From: Collimonas sp. OK607
GTDB lineage: Bacteria; Pseudomonadota; Gammaproteobacteria; Burkholderiales; Burkholderiaceae_D
DNA: 64,000 nt
Reading direction: 5' to 3'
NCBI RefSeq assembly: GCF_900111995.1
Contig: NZ_FOKF01000017.1
Span: 1-64,000, forward strand
Position 1 is the stretch's first letter; each line of letters opens with the position of its first letter. A program made the position numbers and the translations under genes. Shown here one piece after another: positions 8,819-17,005 of this stretch. The notes under the pieces are model-generated. The model worked only from the letters and a program-made list of their open reading frames with translations. It made no database searches and was not told the DNA's origin.

Positions 8819-9634
8819 TTACAAATCCGCCGGCAGCGGTACCCGCAGCCATTTTTGGGAAATCTTGTTCAAGCTGCCATCCTTCTTGGCCTGCACGATG
8901 GCTTGGTTGATCTGTTGCGTCAGTCGTGGTTCGTTCTTGTTCAGGCCGACGTGATCGGGCGAGCTGAACAACTGGAATTTTTGCTGTATGCCTGCGGCCG
9001 GGTTCTTGGCCATGATGGTGGCGCCGACGTCATTGCCGACTACCATCAATTGCGTTTGTCCGGACAGGAACGCAGAGATGGCGCCGTTGGGATCGTCAAA
9101 GCGCTTGATCGTGGCTTCAGACGGAGCCACTTTGGAAATACTCAAGTCCTCAAGCGTGCCGCGGGCTACGGATATGGTCTTGCCGGCCAGGTCGGCATTG
9201 CTCTTGACCGCCATTTTCGGGCCGCCGAACACCGCCAGGTAGTAGGGTGCGTAAGCATCGGTAAAATCGATGACCTTGGCACGCTCCGGCGTTTGTCCCA
9301 CCGACAGCAATAAATCTACTTTGCCGCCGGCGAGGTACGCCATGCGATTGTCGCCGGTGACTTGTATCAGTTCTACCTTGGTCTTCAGCGCCTTACCGAT
9401 CAATTCAGCCATGTCGATGTCGTAGCCGAGCGGCTTCATGTCTGGCCCGATCGAGCCAAATGGCGGGTAATCCATGAAGACACCGATCCTGACCTTGCCG
9501 TTCTTACTGATGTTATCGATGGCGTCGGCCTGACTTGGCGCAGCATGCAACATGCCCGCCGTGAGCAGGATGGCGGCGCCGATCTTGCATATGCGGCGAT
9601 TCAGGAGGGTACCGCAGAGGGGCAATATGTTCAT
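8819..9634 (-). CDS. Polar amino-acid ABC transporter substrate-binding protein
   Basis: A 271-residue periplasmic protein of the SBP_bac_3 family (HisJ/ArtJ-like). The start at 9634 follows GAGGAAAC and gives a Sec signal peptide with a basic start and the hydrophobic run IGAAILLTAGMLHAAPSQA. The mature part shows VRIGVFMDYPPFG, GYDIDMAELIG, VDLLLSVGQTPERAKVIDFT and AVFGG. Ligands of this fold are usually amino acids or opines; with the downstream enzymes, arginine or a guanidino or keto derivative is plausible but not shown. It has its own permease pair but shares an operon with a different ABC system. Confidence 0.9.
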   Translation of the reverse strand: MNILPLCGTLLNRRICKIGAAILLTAGMLHAAPSQADAIDNISKNGKVRIGVFMDYPPFGSIGPDMKPLGYDIDMAELIGKALKTKVELIQVTGDNRMAYLAGGKVDLLLSVGQTPERAKVIDFTDAYAPYYLAVFGGPKMAVKSNADLAGKTISVARGTLEDLSISKVAPSEATIKRFDDPNGAISAFLSGQTQLMVVGNDVGATIMAKNPAAGIQQKFQLFSSPDHVGLNKNEPRLTQQINQAIVQAKKDGSLNKISQKWLRVPLPADL

Positions 9635-9683
9635 GGTGTTTCCTCGATGTGTAGATTGATGAATCGGTAGATGAATTGCGTTA

Positions 9684-10799
9684 TCAGGCAGCCAGCCGGC
9701 TCGGGCTTGCATCGATCAGCTTGCAGGCGTGCGGCGGCAAGGTTGCCAATACCTGGCTCCCGATCGCCAATCCCGGAACTTCGCGCGGGCTGGTCGCCAC
9801 GGTCAGCGAAAAGCCGGAACAATCTATGGTGGCTTCCAGCGACGAGCCTACATCGCGGATAAAGCTGACCTGGCCTGGCACGCAATTGTTGCTGCTGTTG
9901 CGGATGCTGGATTGCAGATCCTTGTGTCCGACCGCTTCGTTGATTCTCAGGCAGACATCTTCGGGACGGATCAACAAGCGGATTTCCTGGCCGTCGCTGA
10001 TCTTGCGCGAGCCACTGATATCGATCTGCTGTCCGCCTGCCAGTCGCACCCGCTGATCGCCGTTTGGCACCGCCGGCAGGATGTTGCCGAGACCGATGAA
10101 GTCGGCGACGAATTCATTGACCGGATCCCGATACACTTCCAGCGGCGAGCCGATTTGCGCGATCCGGCCTTGCTCCATCACCACAATCACATCGGCCATG
10201 GTCATTGCTTCACGCTGGTCATGCGTCACCATGATGGTGGTGATGCCGAGGCGTTGCTGCAGCAGGCGGATTTCAACCTGCATCGCTTCGCGCAGCTTGG
10301 CGTCGAGCGCTGACAGCGGTTCATCCAGCAGCAACAGCTTGGGCGCGGATGCCAGCGCGCGCGCAATCGCCACCCGTTGCCGCTGGCCGCCGGACAATTG
10401 CGCCACCGGACGATTGGCCATGTGCGGCAACTGGATCAGCTGCAGCAATTCGTCGACCCGTTTGGCCTGGCTTTGCTTGTCGACTTTGCGCAAACGCAGC
10501 GGGTAGGCAATGTTGCCAGCCACGCTCATGTGGGGGAACAATGCCAGCGACTGGAACACCATGCCGAAATCGCGCTCGCACGCCGGTACATTGGTGAGGT
10601 CCTTGCCGGCCATGGTGAGGCGGCCGCTGGTCGGTGTTTCGAGGCCGGCGATCATGCGCAGCAATGTGGTCTTGCCGCAGCCGGACGGTCCGAGGAAACA
10701 CACCAGCTTACCTTCCGGGATGCTCAGGTTGACGTGTTTCACGACTTGCACCGCGCCGAATTGCTTGTTGACGTTTTCAATGACTAATTGATTGCTCAT
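9684..10799 (-). CDS. ABC transporter ATP-binding protein, PotA/FbpC type with TOBE domain
   Basis: A 371-residue ATPase. Walker A GPSGCGKTT, Q-loop MVFQSLALFPH, signature LSGGQRQRVAIARAL, Walker B LLLLDEP, D-loop SALDAKLRE and H-loop MVTHDQ are all intact. The C-terminal 120 residues form a TOBE-type regulatory domain, as in polyamine, phosphonate and iron importers. It starts at MSNQLVIENVNKQFG. It is 58 bp downstream of the PotC-like permease gene and is the only ATPase gene in the nine-gene operon. It certainly fits the Pot-type permeases; whether it also powers the HisM-type pair is open. Confidence 0.92.
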   Translation of the reverse strand: MSNQLVIENVNKQFGAVQVVKHVNLSIPEGKLVCFLGPSGCGKTTLLRMIAGLETPTSGRLTMAGKDLTNVPACERDFGMVFQSLALFPHMSVAGNIAYPLRLRKVDKQSQAKRVDELLQLIQLPHMANRPVAQLSGGQRQRVAIARALASAPKLLLLDEPLSALDAKLREAMQVEIRLLQQRLGITTIMVTHDQREAMTMADVIVVMEQGRIAQIGSPLEVYRDPVNEFVADFIGLGNILPAVPNGDQRVRLAGGQQIDISGSRKISDGQEIRLLIRPEDVCLRINEAVGHKDLQSSIRNSSNNCVPGQVSFIRDVGSSLEATIDCSGFSLTVATSPREVPGLAIGSQVLATLPPHACKLIDASPSRLAA

Positions 10800-10857
10800 G
10801 TTGTGCTCGCTAAGTTGGAACGCATTTTTCAATATCTGATTAGAGTGCTTGGTGTGT

Positions 10858-11709
10858 TTAGAGCGCTACGCCGTCGTCGCCCACCAGTTTTTCCAGCAGC
10901 CAGATCAAGCCGAAGTCGATCAGCACGATGAACACGGCGAACGAGAATACGGTAGGATCGAGCGACGAAACGGTGCGGCTGTACAGCCATACCGGCAACG
11001 TCATGGTGTCGACGTCATACAGGAAGAAGGTCACCGTGAATTCGTTGAAAGAGACGATGAAGGCGAACAGCATTCCGGCCATGATGCCGGGCCGCATCAG
11101 CGGCAGCACGACATCGAACATGGCGCGCATTGGCCGTGCTCCCATCAGATAGGCCGCTTCTTCGAATTCCGGACCGATGCCGGCAATCGACGCCGAACAA
11201 TTCTTGACTGCGAACGGCAACGCCAGGATCACATGGGCGATAACCAACCGGAAAATGCCTAGCTCAACCGGGATATAGTTGAACACCAACAGTAACGAAA
11301 TACCCAGCATTACCAGTGGATACACCATGGGCAAGGCGATGAATTGCTCGATGATGCCTTTGCCGGGGAAGTTGAAGCGGTTGAGTGCATAAGCAGCAGG
11401 AATTGCCACCGCTGCGGCGATCAGCATGGTCGCCACGGCCACTTTGAGGCTGGTGCCAAGCGCCTGTCCCATCGACAGCACGTCGCTGGCGTCAGGCGAC
11501 ATGAAGGTGTGCCAGGCAGCCCGATACCATTGCAAGCCATAGCTAGGCGGCGGGAAGGCCAGGGTGTCGGAAGCGCCGAACGACATGATGATCATGATGA
11601 TGATCGGCATCGCTGCCAGTATCAGCACCACTGCCGCCAACACCCCGGTTAGCCGGGTGAGCTGGCCGGGCAGGGCGCGCCGCAAGAAAGGGCGAGTGAG
11701 TGAGGTCAT
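10858..11709 (-). CDS. ABC transporter permease, PotC-like
   Basis: A 283-residue binding-protein-dependent permease with about six helices and the EAA-type loop GPEFEEAAYLMGARPMRAMFDVVLPLMRPG (in outline). It follows the other permease gene with a four-base overlap. This pattern belongs to the polyamine, 2-aminoethylphosphonate and putative spermidine/putrescine importers. The substrate is not determinable from sequence. Confidence 0.9.
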   Translation of the reverse strand: MTSLTRPFLRRALPGQLTRLTGVLAAVVLILAAMPIIIMIIMSFGASDTLAFPPPSYGLQWYRAAWHTFMSPDASDVLSMGQALGTSLKVAVATMLIAAAVAIPAAYALNRFNFPGKGIIEQFIALPMVYPLVMLGISLLLVFNYIPVELGIFRLVIAHVILALPFAVKNCSASIAGIGPEFEEAAYLMGARPMRAMFDVVLPLMRPGIMAGMLFAFIVSFNEFTVTFFLYDVDTMTLPVWLYSRTVSSLDPTVFSFAVFIVLIDFGLIWLLEKLVGDDGVAL

Positions 11710-12563
11710 TGTGTGTTCCCCAGCATTTTCTGTGACCGTTGCACCAGTTTTTGCGACAGCGCCATCACCGCCAAAGTCGCCAGCATCAATATGACGCTGG
11801 TGGCTGACGCAGCGGGCCAGTTGAGTAAAGGCGTGATCTGGTCACGCACCAGCACCGCCAGCATGGAAACCCGGCGTCCGCCGAGCAGCAACGGTACCGC
11901 AAAGGCGCTGGCGTTGTAGGCAAACACCAGCAGCGCGCCCGACAGAATCCCTGGCATCGCCAGCGGCAGCAGCACATGACGCAAGATCTGCCAGCGGCTG
12001 GCACCCATGGTTGCGGCGGCTTCTTCGTAGCTGCCTGAAATCGCTTTTAGCGCACTGGCCATCGGCAATGCCGCCAGCGGGAACGCCGTCTGTATCAGTC
12101 CCAGCAATACACCGTTTTCACGATATAGCCATTGCACCGGACGCTGTACGATACCCAGCGCCAGCAGCGAATTGTTGAGCACGCCTCCGGGGCCGAGGAT
12201 GATCAGCCAGCCATAACTTTGCAGCAGCAGATTCACCAGCAAAGGCAGCAACACGCCGGTCAGCAACAGGCGTCGCGCCAGTTTGGATTTGGCGCGCGCC
12301 ATGGCAATCGCTACCGGGATCGCCAGCAGTACCGCCAGCACCGTGCTTTGAAACGCCAGGCGCAAGGTGAGCCAAAGCGATTTCATGTAGTAAGGCGTGG
12401 CCAGGTCGGCATAGCTGGTCAACGAAACGCTGTGCCATTCGTCGCCGTTACTGCCTACGCTCATGCGGATTACCGCCAGCGCTGCCGCCGCCAGTACTGC
12501 CAGGAACAGCAGTACCGGCAGTAGTAGCAGCCACGGCCGTGCATTGGAATTTTGATCGAGCAT
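11706..12563 (-). CDS. ABC transporter permease, PotB-like
   Basis: A 285-residue membrane protein. One helix near the N-terminus (WLLLLPVLLFLAVLAAAAL) precedes a BPD_transp_1 domain with the EAA loop SYEEAAATMGASRWQILRHV. It lies between the binding-protein gene (54-bp gap) and the PotC-like gene (four-base overlap), the usual order of Pot/Phn-type importers. Confidence 0.9.
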   Translation of the reverse strand: MLDQNSNARPWLLLLPVLLFLAVLAAAALAVIRMSVGSNGDEWHSVSLTSYADLATPYYMKSLWLTLRLAFQSTVLAVLLAIPVAIAMARAKSKLARRLLLTGVLLPLLVNLLLQSYGWLIILGPGGVLNNSLLALGIVQRPVQWLYRENGVLLGLIQTAFPLAALPMASALKAISGSYEEAAATMGASRWQILRHVLLPLAMPGILSGALLVFAYNASAFAVPLLLGGRRVSMLAVLVRDQITPLLNWPAASATSVILMLATLAVMALSQKLVQRSQKMLGNTQ

Positions 12564-12617
12564 TGCTTTTCCCTTTGCGTGTTGCCGGGTTTATTCGGGT
12601 TTATTCGAATTTATTTA

Positions 12618-13712
12618 TTACGCCGAGAAAATCTCGGTATACCGGCGGACCCATTCGCTTTGTACCGCTGCCAGCGCCTTGTCGTCGTGAATCTGCGCTT
12701 TCTCGGCGATCTGTCTCGTGCTTGGAACGTAGCGGCTGCTTTCTGCTGGAATTGCAGCCTTGGTGTTCACCGGTCCGTTGAGCACATCGGCAGCCATTTT
12801 TCCTTGTACAACCGGGTCCAGCGTGTGATTGATGAAGGCGTGGATCAGGTCGATGTCGCCCGGATGCGATTTCGGAATCACGGTGTACATCAACTGGGCG
12901 GCAAAACCTTCTTTCATGTCATAGGTGACACCCATCTTGTATTCCGGCTTTTTAATCGCCACCGGGAAGAACGCCGGCGAGTAGATGCCACCAATGTCCA
13001 GCGCGTTGGTGCGGAACAGTTCGGCCACCTGGTTCGGATTTTCGCCGAGCATCAGGATGCGGTCCTTGAGCAGCGCCAGCTTCTTGAAACCCGGATCGAT
13101 ATTCTTTTGTGAACCGCCGGACAATTTCGCTGCAATGATGGCAAGGTCGACAGCTTCGACCCAGCTTGGCGGCGGCAGAAAGATGCGGCCGCTATATTTT
13201 TGATCCCATAAGGCTTCGTAAGTGGATGGCGGCGCCTTGAAAGTTGACGTGTTGTAGATCAGGCCGTTGGTCCACAACAGGTAGCCGACACCGAAACCGT
13301 TGGCGCCGCTGCGATGCTCAGGCGCGACATCTTTCAGATTCGGCAGGCGGGCCAGATCCGGTTGCATCAGAAAACCGGCATCTGCCAGCCCCGAAGCGCC
13401 GACACCCGCCAGCGTGATCACATCATATTGCGGCTTGTTGCCGGCCGCTTTCAGTTTGGCGACCATGCCCGAAGTACCATCCGCGCGGTCGGCAATCACT
13501 TTGGCGCCGGTTTTTTCAGAGAAGCTGGCCGCGATATTACGCAGCGCTGCCAGGCCGGTATCGTCTGACCAGGTCAGGAAGCGTAGCGTCTTCCCTTTGA
13601 AGTTCTGTTCCTGTGCAAAGACGTTCACAAATGGTGCGGATAGCGTAGATGCGGCAATCGATGCACCAATTGCTTTGATGACGTTACGACGTTTGGTATC
13701 TGTATTTTGCAT
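12618..13712 (-). CDS. ABC transporter substrate-binding protein, PotD-like, probable Tat substrate
   Basis: A 364-residue periplasmic binding protein of the SBP_bac_8/PotD class. The start at 13712 follows CAGGAGCAAGCC. The signal peptide contains TKRRNVIKA, a twin-arginine motif, and a hydrophobic run ending APFVNVFAQ, so export in folded form by Tat is plausible. The mature part begins KGKTLRFLTWSDDTGLAAL and has the VIADRADGTSGMVAKL and YDVITLAG elements of this class. It is the first gene of the operon; its promoter should lie in the divergent gap shared with the LysR gene at 14122. Confidence 0.9.
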   Translation of the reverse strand: MQNTDTKRRNVIKAIGASIAASTLSAPFVNVFAQEQNFKGKTLRFLTWSDDTGLAALRNIAASFSEKTGAKVIADRADGTSGMVAKLKAAGNKPQYDVITLAGVGASGLADAGFLMQPDLARLPNLKDVAPEHRSGANGFGVGYLLWTNGLIYNTSTFKAPPSTYEALWDQKYSGRIFLPPPSWVEAVDLAIIAAKLSGGSQKNIDPGFKKLALLKDRILMLGENPNQVAELFRTNALDIGGIYSPAFFPVAIKKPEYKMGVTYDMKEGFAAQLMYTVIPKSHPGDIDLIHAFINHTLDPVVQGKMAADVLNGPVNTKAAIPAESSRYVPSTRQIAEKAQIHDDKALAAVQSEWVRRYTEIFSA

Positions 13713-14121
13713 GGCTTGCTCCTGCTGTGAAAGTGTGGAAACGACTGCTGAATGCCTGTGGTTTGCTGTGTTGGCGCTACTTGCTGATGCAAAAGGCATG
13801 CCAGATATTGCCAAAAGGCATTAGTTTTAATGATTGCTAGGATGCATAAAACTGATGCCTGAAAAGACTTCGGACAGCAGGCATAGATGCCGCTTGGTAA
13901 TTAGGGCAAGGTCGTTTCCACCGAGGGTGGCGCGCTGGGGGTTGGGGTGCATTTTGTCTCGCTCCGGTATTAGAAAATGTATTTTCTTTGTGAGGTGTCC
14001 CTGTGGGATCTGATCACTTTTTTATGCTTGCTATTCTTGTGCATTGCCCGGGTCTTCACAAACGAAATATAATCATAGGAGCCATGCGTTTTTCTGGTGG
14101 CTTGAATCTTCGGAGATGCTC
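13713..14121. promoter_or_regulatory. Divergent intergenic region between the transport/catabolic operon and its LysR gene
   Basis: This 409-bp gap must hold the promoters of the leftward nine-gene operon and the rightward LysR gene. It contains four copies of AGGCAT or its complement ATGCCT (13752-13757, 13794-13799, 13816-13821, 13855-13860), two of them in a long inverted repeat. Clear -10/-35 boxes could not be assigned by eye. No coding sequence is supported here. Confidence 0.6.
13816..13860. promoter_or_regulatory. Inverted repeat, candidate LysR operator
   Basis: AGGCATTAGTTTT (13816-13828) and AAAACTGATGCCT (13848-13860) are inverted repeats matching at 12 of 13 positions, separated by 19 bp. 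Size and position, about 105 bp upstream of the operon's first gene, suit a LysR-type regulator binding site for the protein encoded at 14122-15012. The repeat is seen directly; binding is inferred. Confidence 0.6.
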
Positions 14122-15012
14122 ATGCGTAAATTGCCACCTTTGAATGCCCTGCAAGTCTTCGAGACTGTCGCTCGCCATCAAAATATTACGCATGCCGCTA
14201 ACTATCTATGCTTGACACAAGGCGCGGTCAGCCGGCAGATACTGATCCTGGAGGAGTATTACGGCTTCCCGTTGTTCCAGCGCCATGCGCGCGGTTTGAC
14301 GCTGACCGAAGAGGGCGAGCTGCTGCTGCCGGCAGTGCGTGAAAGCTTCGCGCGGATTGAGGAGATTTCAACCCGGTTGACGCGGCAGCGCACCGACCTG
14401 GCATTGAAAGTGCCGACCTGCATCATGCGTTGGATTTATCCCAAGATCATGCTGTTCCAGGCTGAGCATCCGGATATCCAGCTGCAGGTCACAACAGCTT
14501 TGCAGCACAATGTCGACTTCCAGCGCGAGTCGTTTGACGCGGCCATCGTATACGGCACGCCGACCGGTAAAGATACCCATTCGCTTTTGCTGTTTACCGA
14601 GCAATTGACGCCGGTATGTTCGCCGGCGATGCTCAAGCAACAACCGCAGTTAGTGCCGGAGCAACTGGCGCAGCAGACTTTGCTGCATCCCACCAGGGAC
14701 CATCGGGATTGGGAAATGTGGTTGCGCTTTGCAGGCGTCAAAGGTGTAGACGCCAGTAGCGGACAGAGCTTCGAAACCCTGGACTCGGCCGTGAACGCTG
14801 CGGCGCAAGGATTCGGCGTGGCGATAGGCGATTGCATCCTGGCGGGCGATGATCTCGAGATGCAGCGTCTGGTCAAACCGTTCGACTGTGTGATGCCAGG
14901 GCAAAGCTATTACTTCGTTTATCCGGAAAGTGTCGCTAACCAGCAAAAAGTCAGCATCTTCCGCGAGTGGATCAGCCAGTACTGCATGGAGCATGCGCTG
15001 CCGCTCGCCTGA
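14122..15012 (+). CDS. LysR-family transcriptional regulator, GcvA-like
   Basis: A 296-residue regulator. The winged helix-turn-helix is at about residues 5-65 (LPPLNALQVFETVARHQ, then ITHAANYLCLTQGAVSRQI, HARGLTLTEEG), and a LysR substrate domain follows. The LPPLNAL start resembles GcvA/AmpR-type members, which often regulate a divergent operon. CGGAG lies six bases before the ATG at 14122, supporting that start over one two codons earlier. The divergent neighbour is the nine-gene import and decarboxylation operon, its likely target. The co-inducer is unknown. Confidence 0.88.
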   Translation: MRKLPPLNALQVFETVARHQNITHAANYLCLTQGAVSRQILILEEYYGFPLFQRHARGLTLTEEGELLLPAVRESFARIEEISTRLTRQRTDLALKVPTCIMRWIYPKIMLFQAEHPDIQLQVTTALQHNVDFQRESFDAAIVYGTPTGKDTHSLLLFTEQLTPVCSPAMLKQQPQLVPEQLAQQTLLHPTRDHRDWEMWLRFAGVKGVDASSGQSFETLDSAVNAAAQGFGVAIGDCILAGDDLEMQRLVKPFDCVMPGQSYYFVYPESVANQQKVSIFREWISQYCMEHALPLA

Positions 15013-15397
15013 GCGGTTGATTGGCAAATTGCGCTCACTCTTATTTGAGATTAATGTTTTTGTAATTGTTATCGATTGCGCATTGCCCCTCCTACCCGGC
15101 GCTTCTTGTCAGATCAACTGACTGGTATTCCCGAAGCAACCCTACGTTACATTTCGACACAATAGGGTTCCCGCTCTAAAGCTGGGGCCTATCGTACTAC
15201 CGCCCACTGGTATCAGGTATTATCGACAGCAACAGGGAGTGTGTTTGATAGGAAACTTTCTTGGTGATGCGCCGCACGGCTGCCCCCGCCCCCTGAATAC
15301 ATAATAAAGAATTGCCTCGTTTACGGGGTTGAGACTAGTCTGAAGTTGCAATAAGCAATGGTTGGACGATTAACATTCGACTAAAAGTACGATTTTG
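15013..15397. other. Intergenic region ahead of the polysaccharide locus
   Basis: These 385 bp lie between the LysR gene and the first glycosyltransferase gene. No convincing coding region, tRNA or strong hairpin-plus-T terminator was seen. The region becomes AT-richer towards 15300-15397 and probably carries the promoter of the rightward polysaccharide genes, but no boxes could be assigned with confidence. Confidence 0.4.
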
Positions 15398-17005
15398 ATG
15401 AATTTCATTCTGTATTCGGATATTGGCGAAAGTACGATCGATAAAAGCCTTGGTTTACCAGAGTACAGCTACTATTTCGTCTTGAAAGCCTTTCGCACCG
15501 TGTTGGCAGAACTCGGTACGGTCACGCTGGTACGGCACCCGGAAACTGAAGTCGATCCCCTGTTTGAAGAATGCCGGCAGCGCGGCGAGGAATGCGTGTT
15601 CCTGTCCTTTTCCCCGCCGAACAAGACGCTGATCAATCTCAAATGCCCGACGATTTCAGTTTTCGCATGGGAATACAGCAATATCCCCGATGAAATGTGG
15701 GATGACGATGCGCGTAACGACTGGCGTGTAGTGTTTGCTCGCCATGGCAGGGCGATAACGCTGTCAAGCTATACAGCCCGTATTGTCAGGGATGCGATGG
15801 GAGCGGCATTTCCGGTGTTGGCGGTGCCGGCGCCTTTGTGGGAGCAGTTTGCCGGCGCCCGCGCGCGATTCGGCGCCAGGTTGCCGCCAAGGGAAAGTGT
15901 GTTGAACCTGCGCGGCACTGTAATCGATAGTCACTTGTTGGGTTTGTCCGCGGACGGTTTGATCGCGCACATCACCTTTCCCGAAGCGTCGGATGAAATG
16001 GAGCCGCCACCTGAGCCGCCACAACTGGCGCCGGAGCCGCCAGCCCAGCCTGAACCCGTAGCGCCCGCCAAAAATTTGCGTTATCGACTGGCCGTGACCA
16101 AACGCCATTTGCTGACATGGTATCGTGAAGCATTACGCGATCTGCTGCCTTTATGGCTAGCCAGAGCAGTGGCGATCAGCGGACGTAGCGGGGATGCCCT
16201 CGTACGCGCAGCTATGGGTTATGAAAGCAGGGCAATTCCGCCGCAGCAGTTGCCGATAGCGCCGCTGCAACGGCCTGAACTACCGGAGTCGCCACGGCCA
16301 CCGCTATTGCCAGTTGCGCCGGTCGAGGTGCTGGAGCCGGAAGCAGTGGTCAATCTGGATGGGGTGGTTTATACCTCTATCCTCAGTCCCAAGGATGGCC
16401 GCAAGAACTGGTTTGACATGGTGACCGCATTTTGCTGGACTTTCCGTGACGTCGAAGACGCGACGCTGGTGCTGAAGATGAATGAGCGCGATCTGTCGCG
16501 GTATCACAACACTTTGCTGACTTTGCTGTCGCAGTTGGCACCGTTCAAATGCCGGGTCCTGACCCTGCATGCCTACCTGGATGACGCAACTTATGAGGAA
16601 CTGATCGGCGCTACCAGCTATTACGTCAATACCTCGCTGTGCGAAGGTTTGTGTTTGCCGCTGATGGAGTTCATGTGCTGCGGTAAGCCAGTCATCGCGC
16701 CGCGGCACACGGCGATGGAAGACTATATTGACGACGGCGCAGCCTTCATCGTCAAGTCCGGCCTCGAGCACAATGTCTGGCCGCACGATCCGCGCGACCT
16801 GTTCCGCACCTTGCGTTACCGCCTCGACTGGGAGTCAATCTGCACAGCGTACGGAGACAGCTATCGGGTAGCCAAACAGCAGCCTGAAAAATATCTCGAC
16901 ATGAGCAAGCAAGCCATGGCGCGCCTGGAGTCCTATAGTTCAGGAGCGGTCGTGAAGGAACAGCTGCGCGGTTTCTTTCAGCAAGCAGGGGTGGCCGCCA
17001 GATGA
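15398..17005 (+). CDS. Glycosyltransferase (GT4-like) with proline-rich insertion
   Basis: A 535-residue protein and clear paralogue of the next gene: both share SLGLPEYSYYFVLK near the N-terminus, the FLSFSPP element, GVVYTS, DGRKNW, AFCW FRDVEDATLVLK and the C-terminal donor-site motif (here EGLCLPLMEFM, the E-x7-E pattern of GT4 enzymes). It is about 90 residues longer because an insert at about residues 195-310 separates the N-terminal and C-terminal halves. The insert has two proline-rich stretches (EPPPEPPQLAPEPPAQPEP and a later PELPESPRPPLLP) around a basic helix-like segment. The ATG at 15398 is used; a TTG lies one codon upstream. It overlaps the next gene by four bases. A role in the D-rhamnan O antigen is inferred from location. 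Confidence 0.75.
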   Translation: MNFILYSDIGESTIDKSLGLPEYSYYFVLKAFRTVLAELGTVTLVRHPETEVDPLFEECRQRGEECVFLSFSPPNKTLINLKCPTISVFAWEYSNIPDEMWDDDARNDWRVVFARHGRAITLSSYTARIVRDAMGAAFPVLAVPAPLWEQFAGARARFGARLPPRESVLNLRGTVIDSHLLGLSADGLIAHITFPEASDEMEPPPEPPQLAPEPPAQPEPVAPAKNLRYRLAVTKRHLLTWYREALRDLLPLWLARAVAISGRSGDALVRAAMGYESRAIPPQQLPIAPLQRPELPESPRPPLLPVAPVEVLEPEAVVNLDGVVYTSILSPKDGRKNWFDMVTAFCWTFRDVEDATLVLKMNERDLSRYHNTLLTLLSQLAPFKCRVLTLHAYLDDATYEELIGATSYYVNTSLCEGLCLPLMEFMCCGKPVIAPRHTAMEDYIDDGAAFIVKSGLEHNVWPHDPRDLFRTLRYRLDWESICTAYGDSYRVAKQQPEKYLDMSKQAMARLESYSSGAVVKEQLRGFFQQAGVAAR

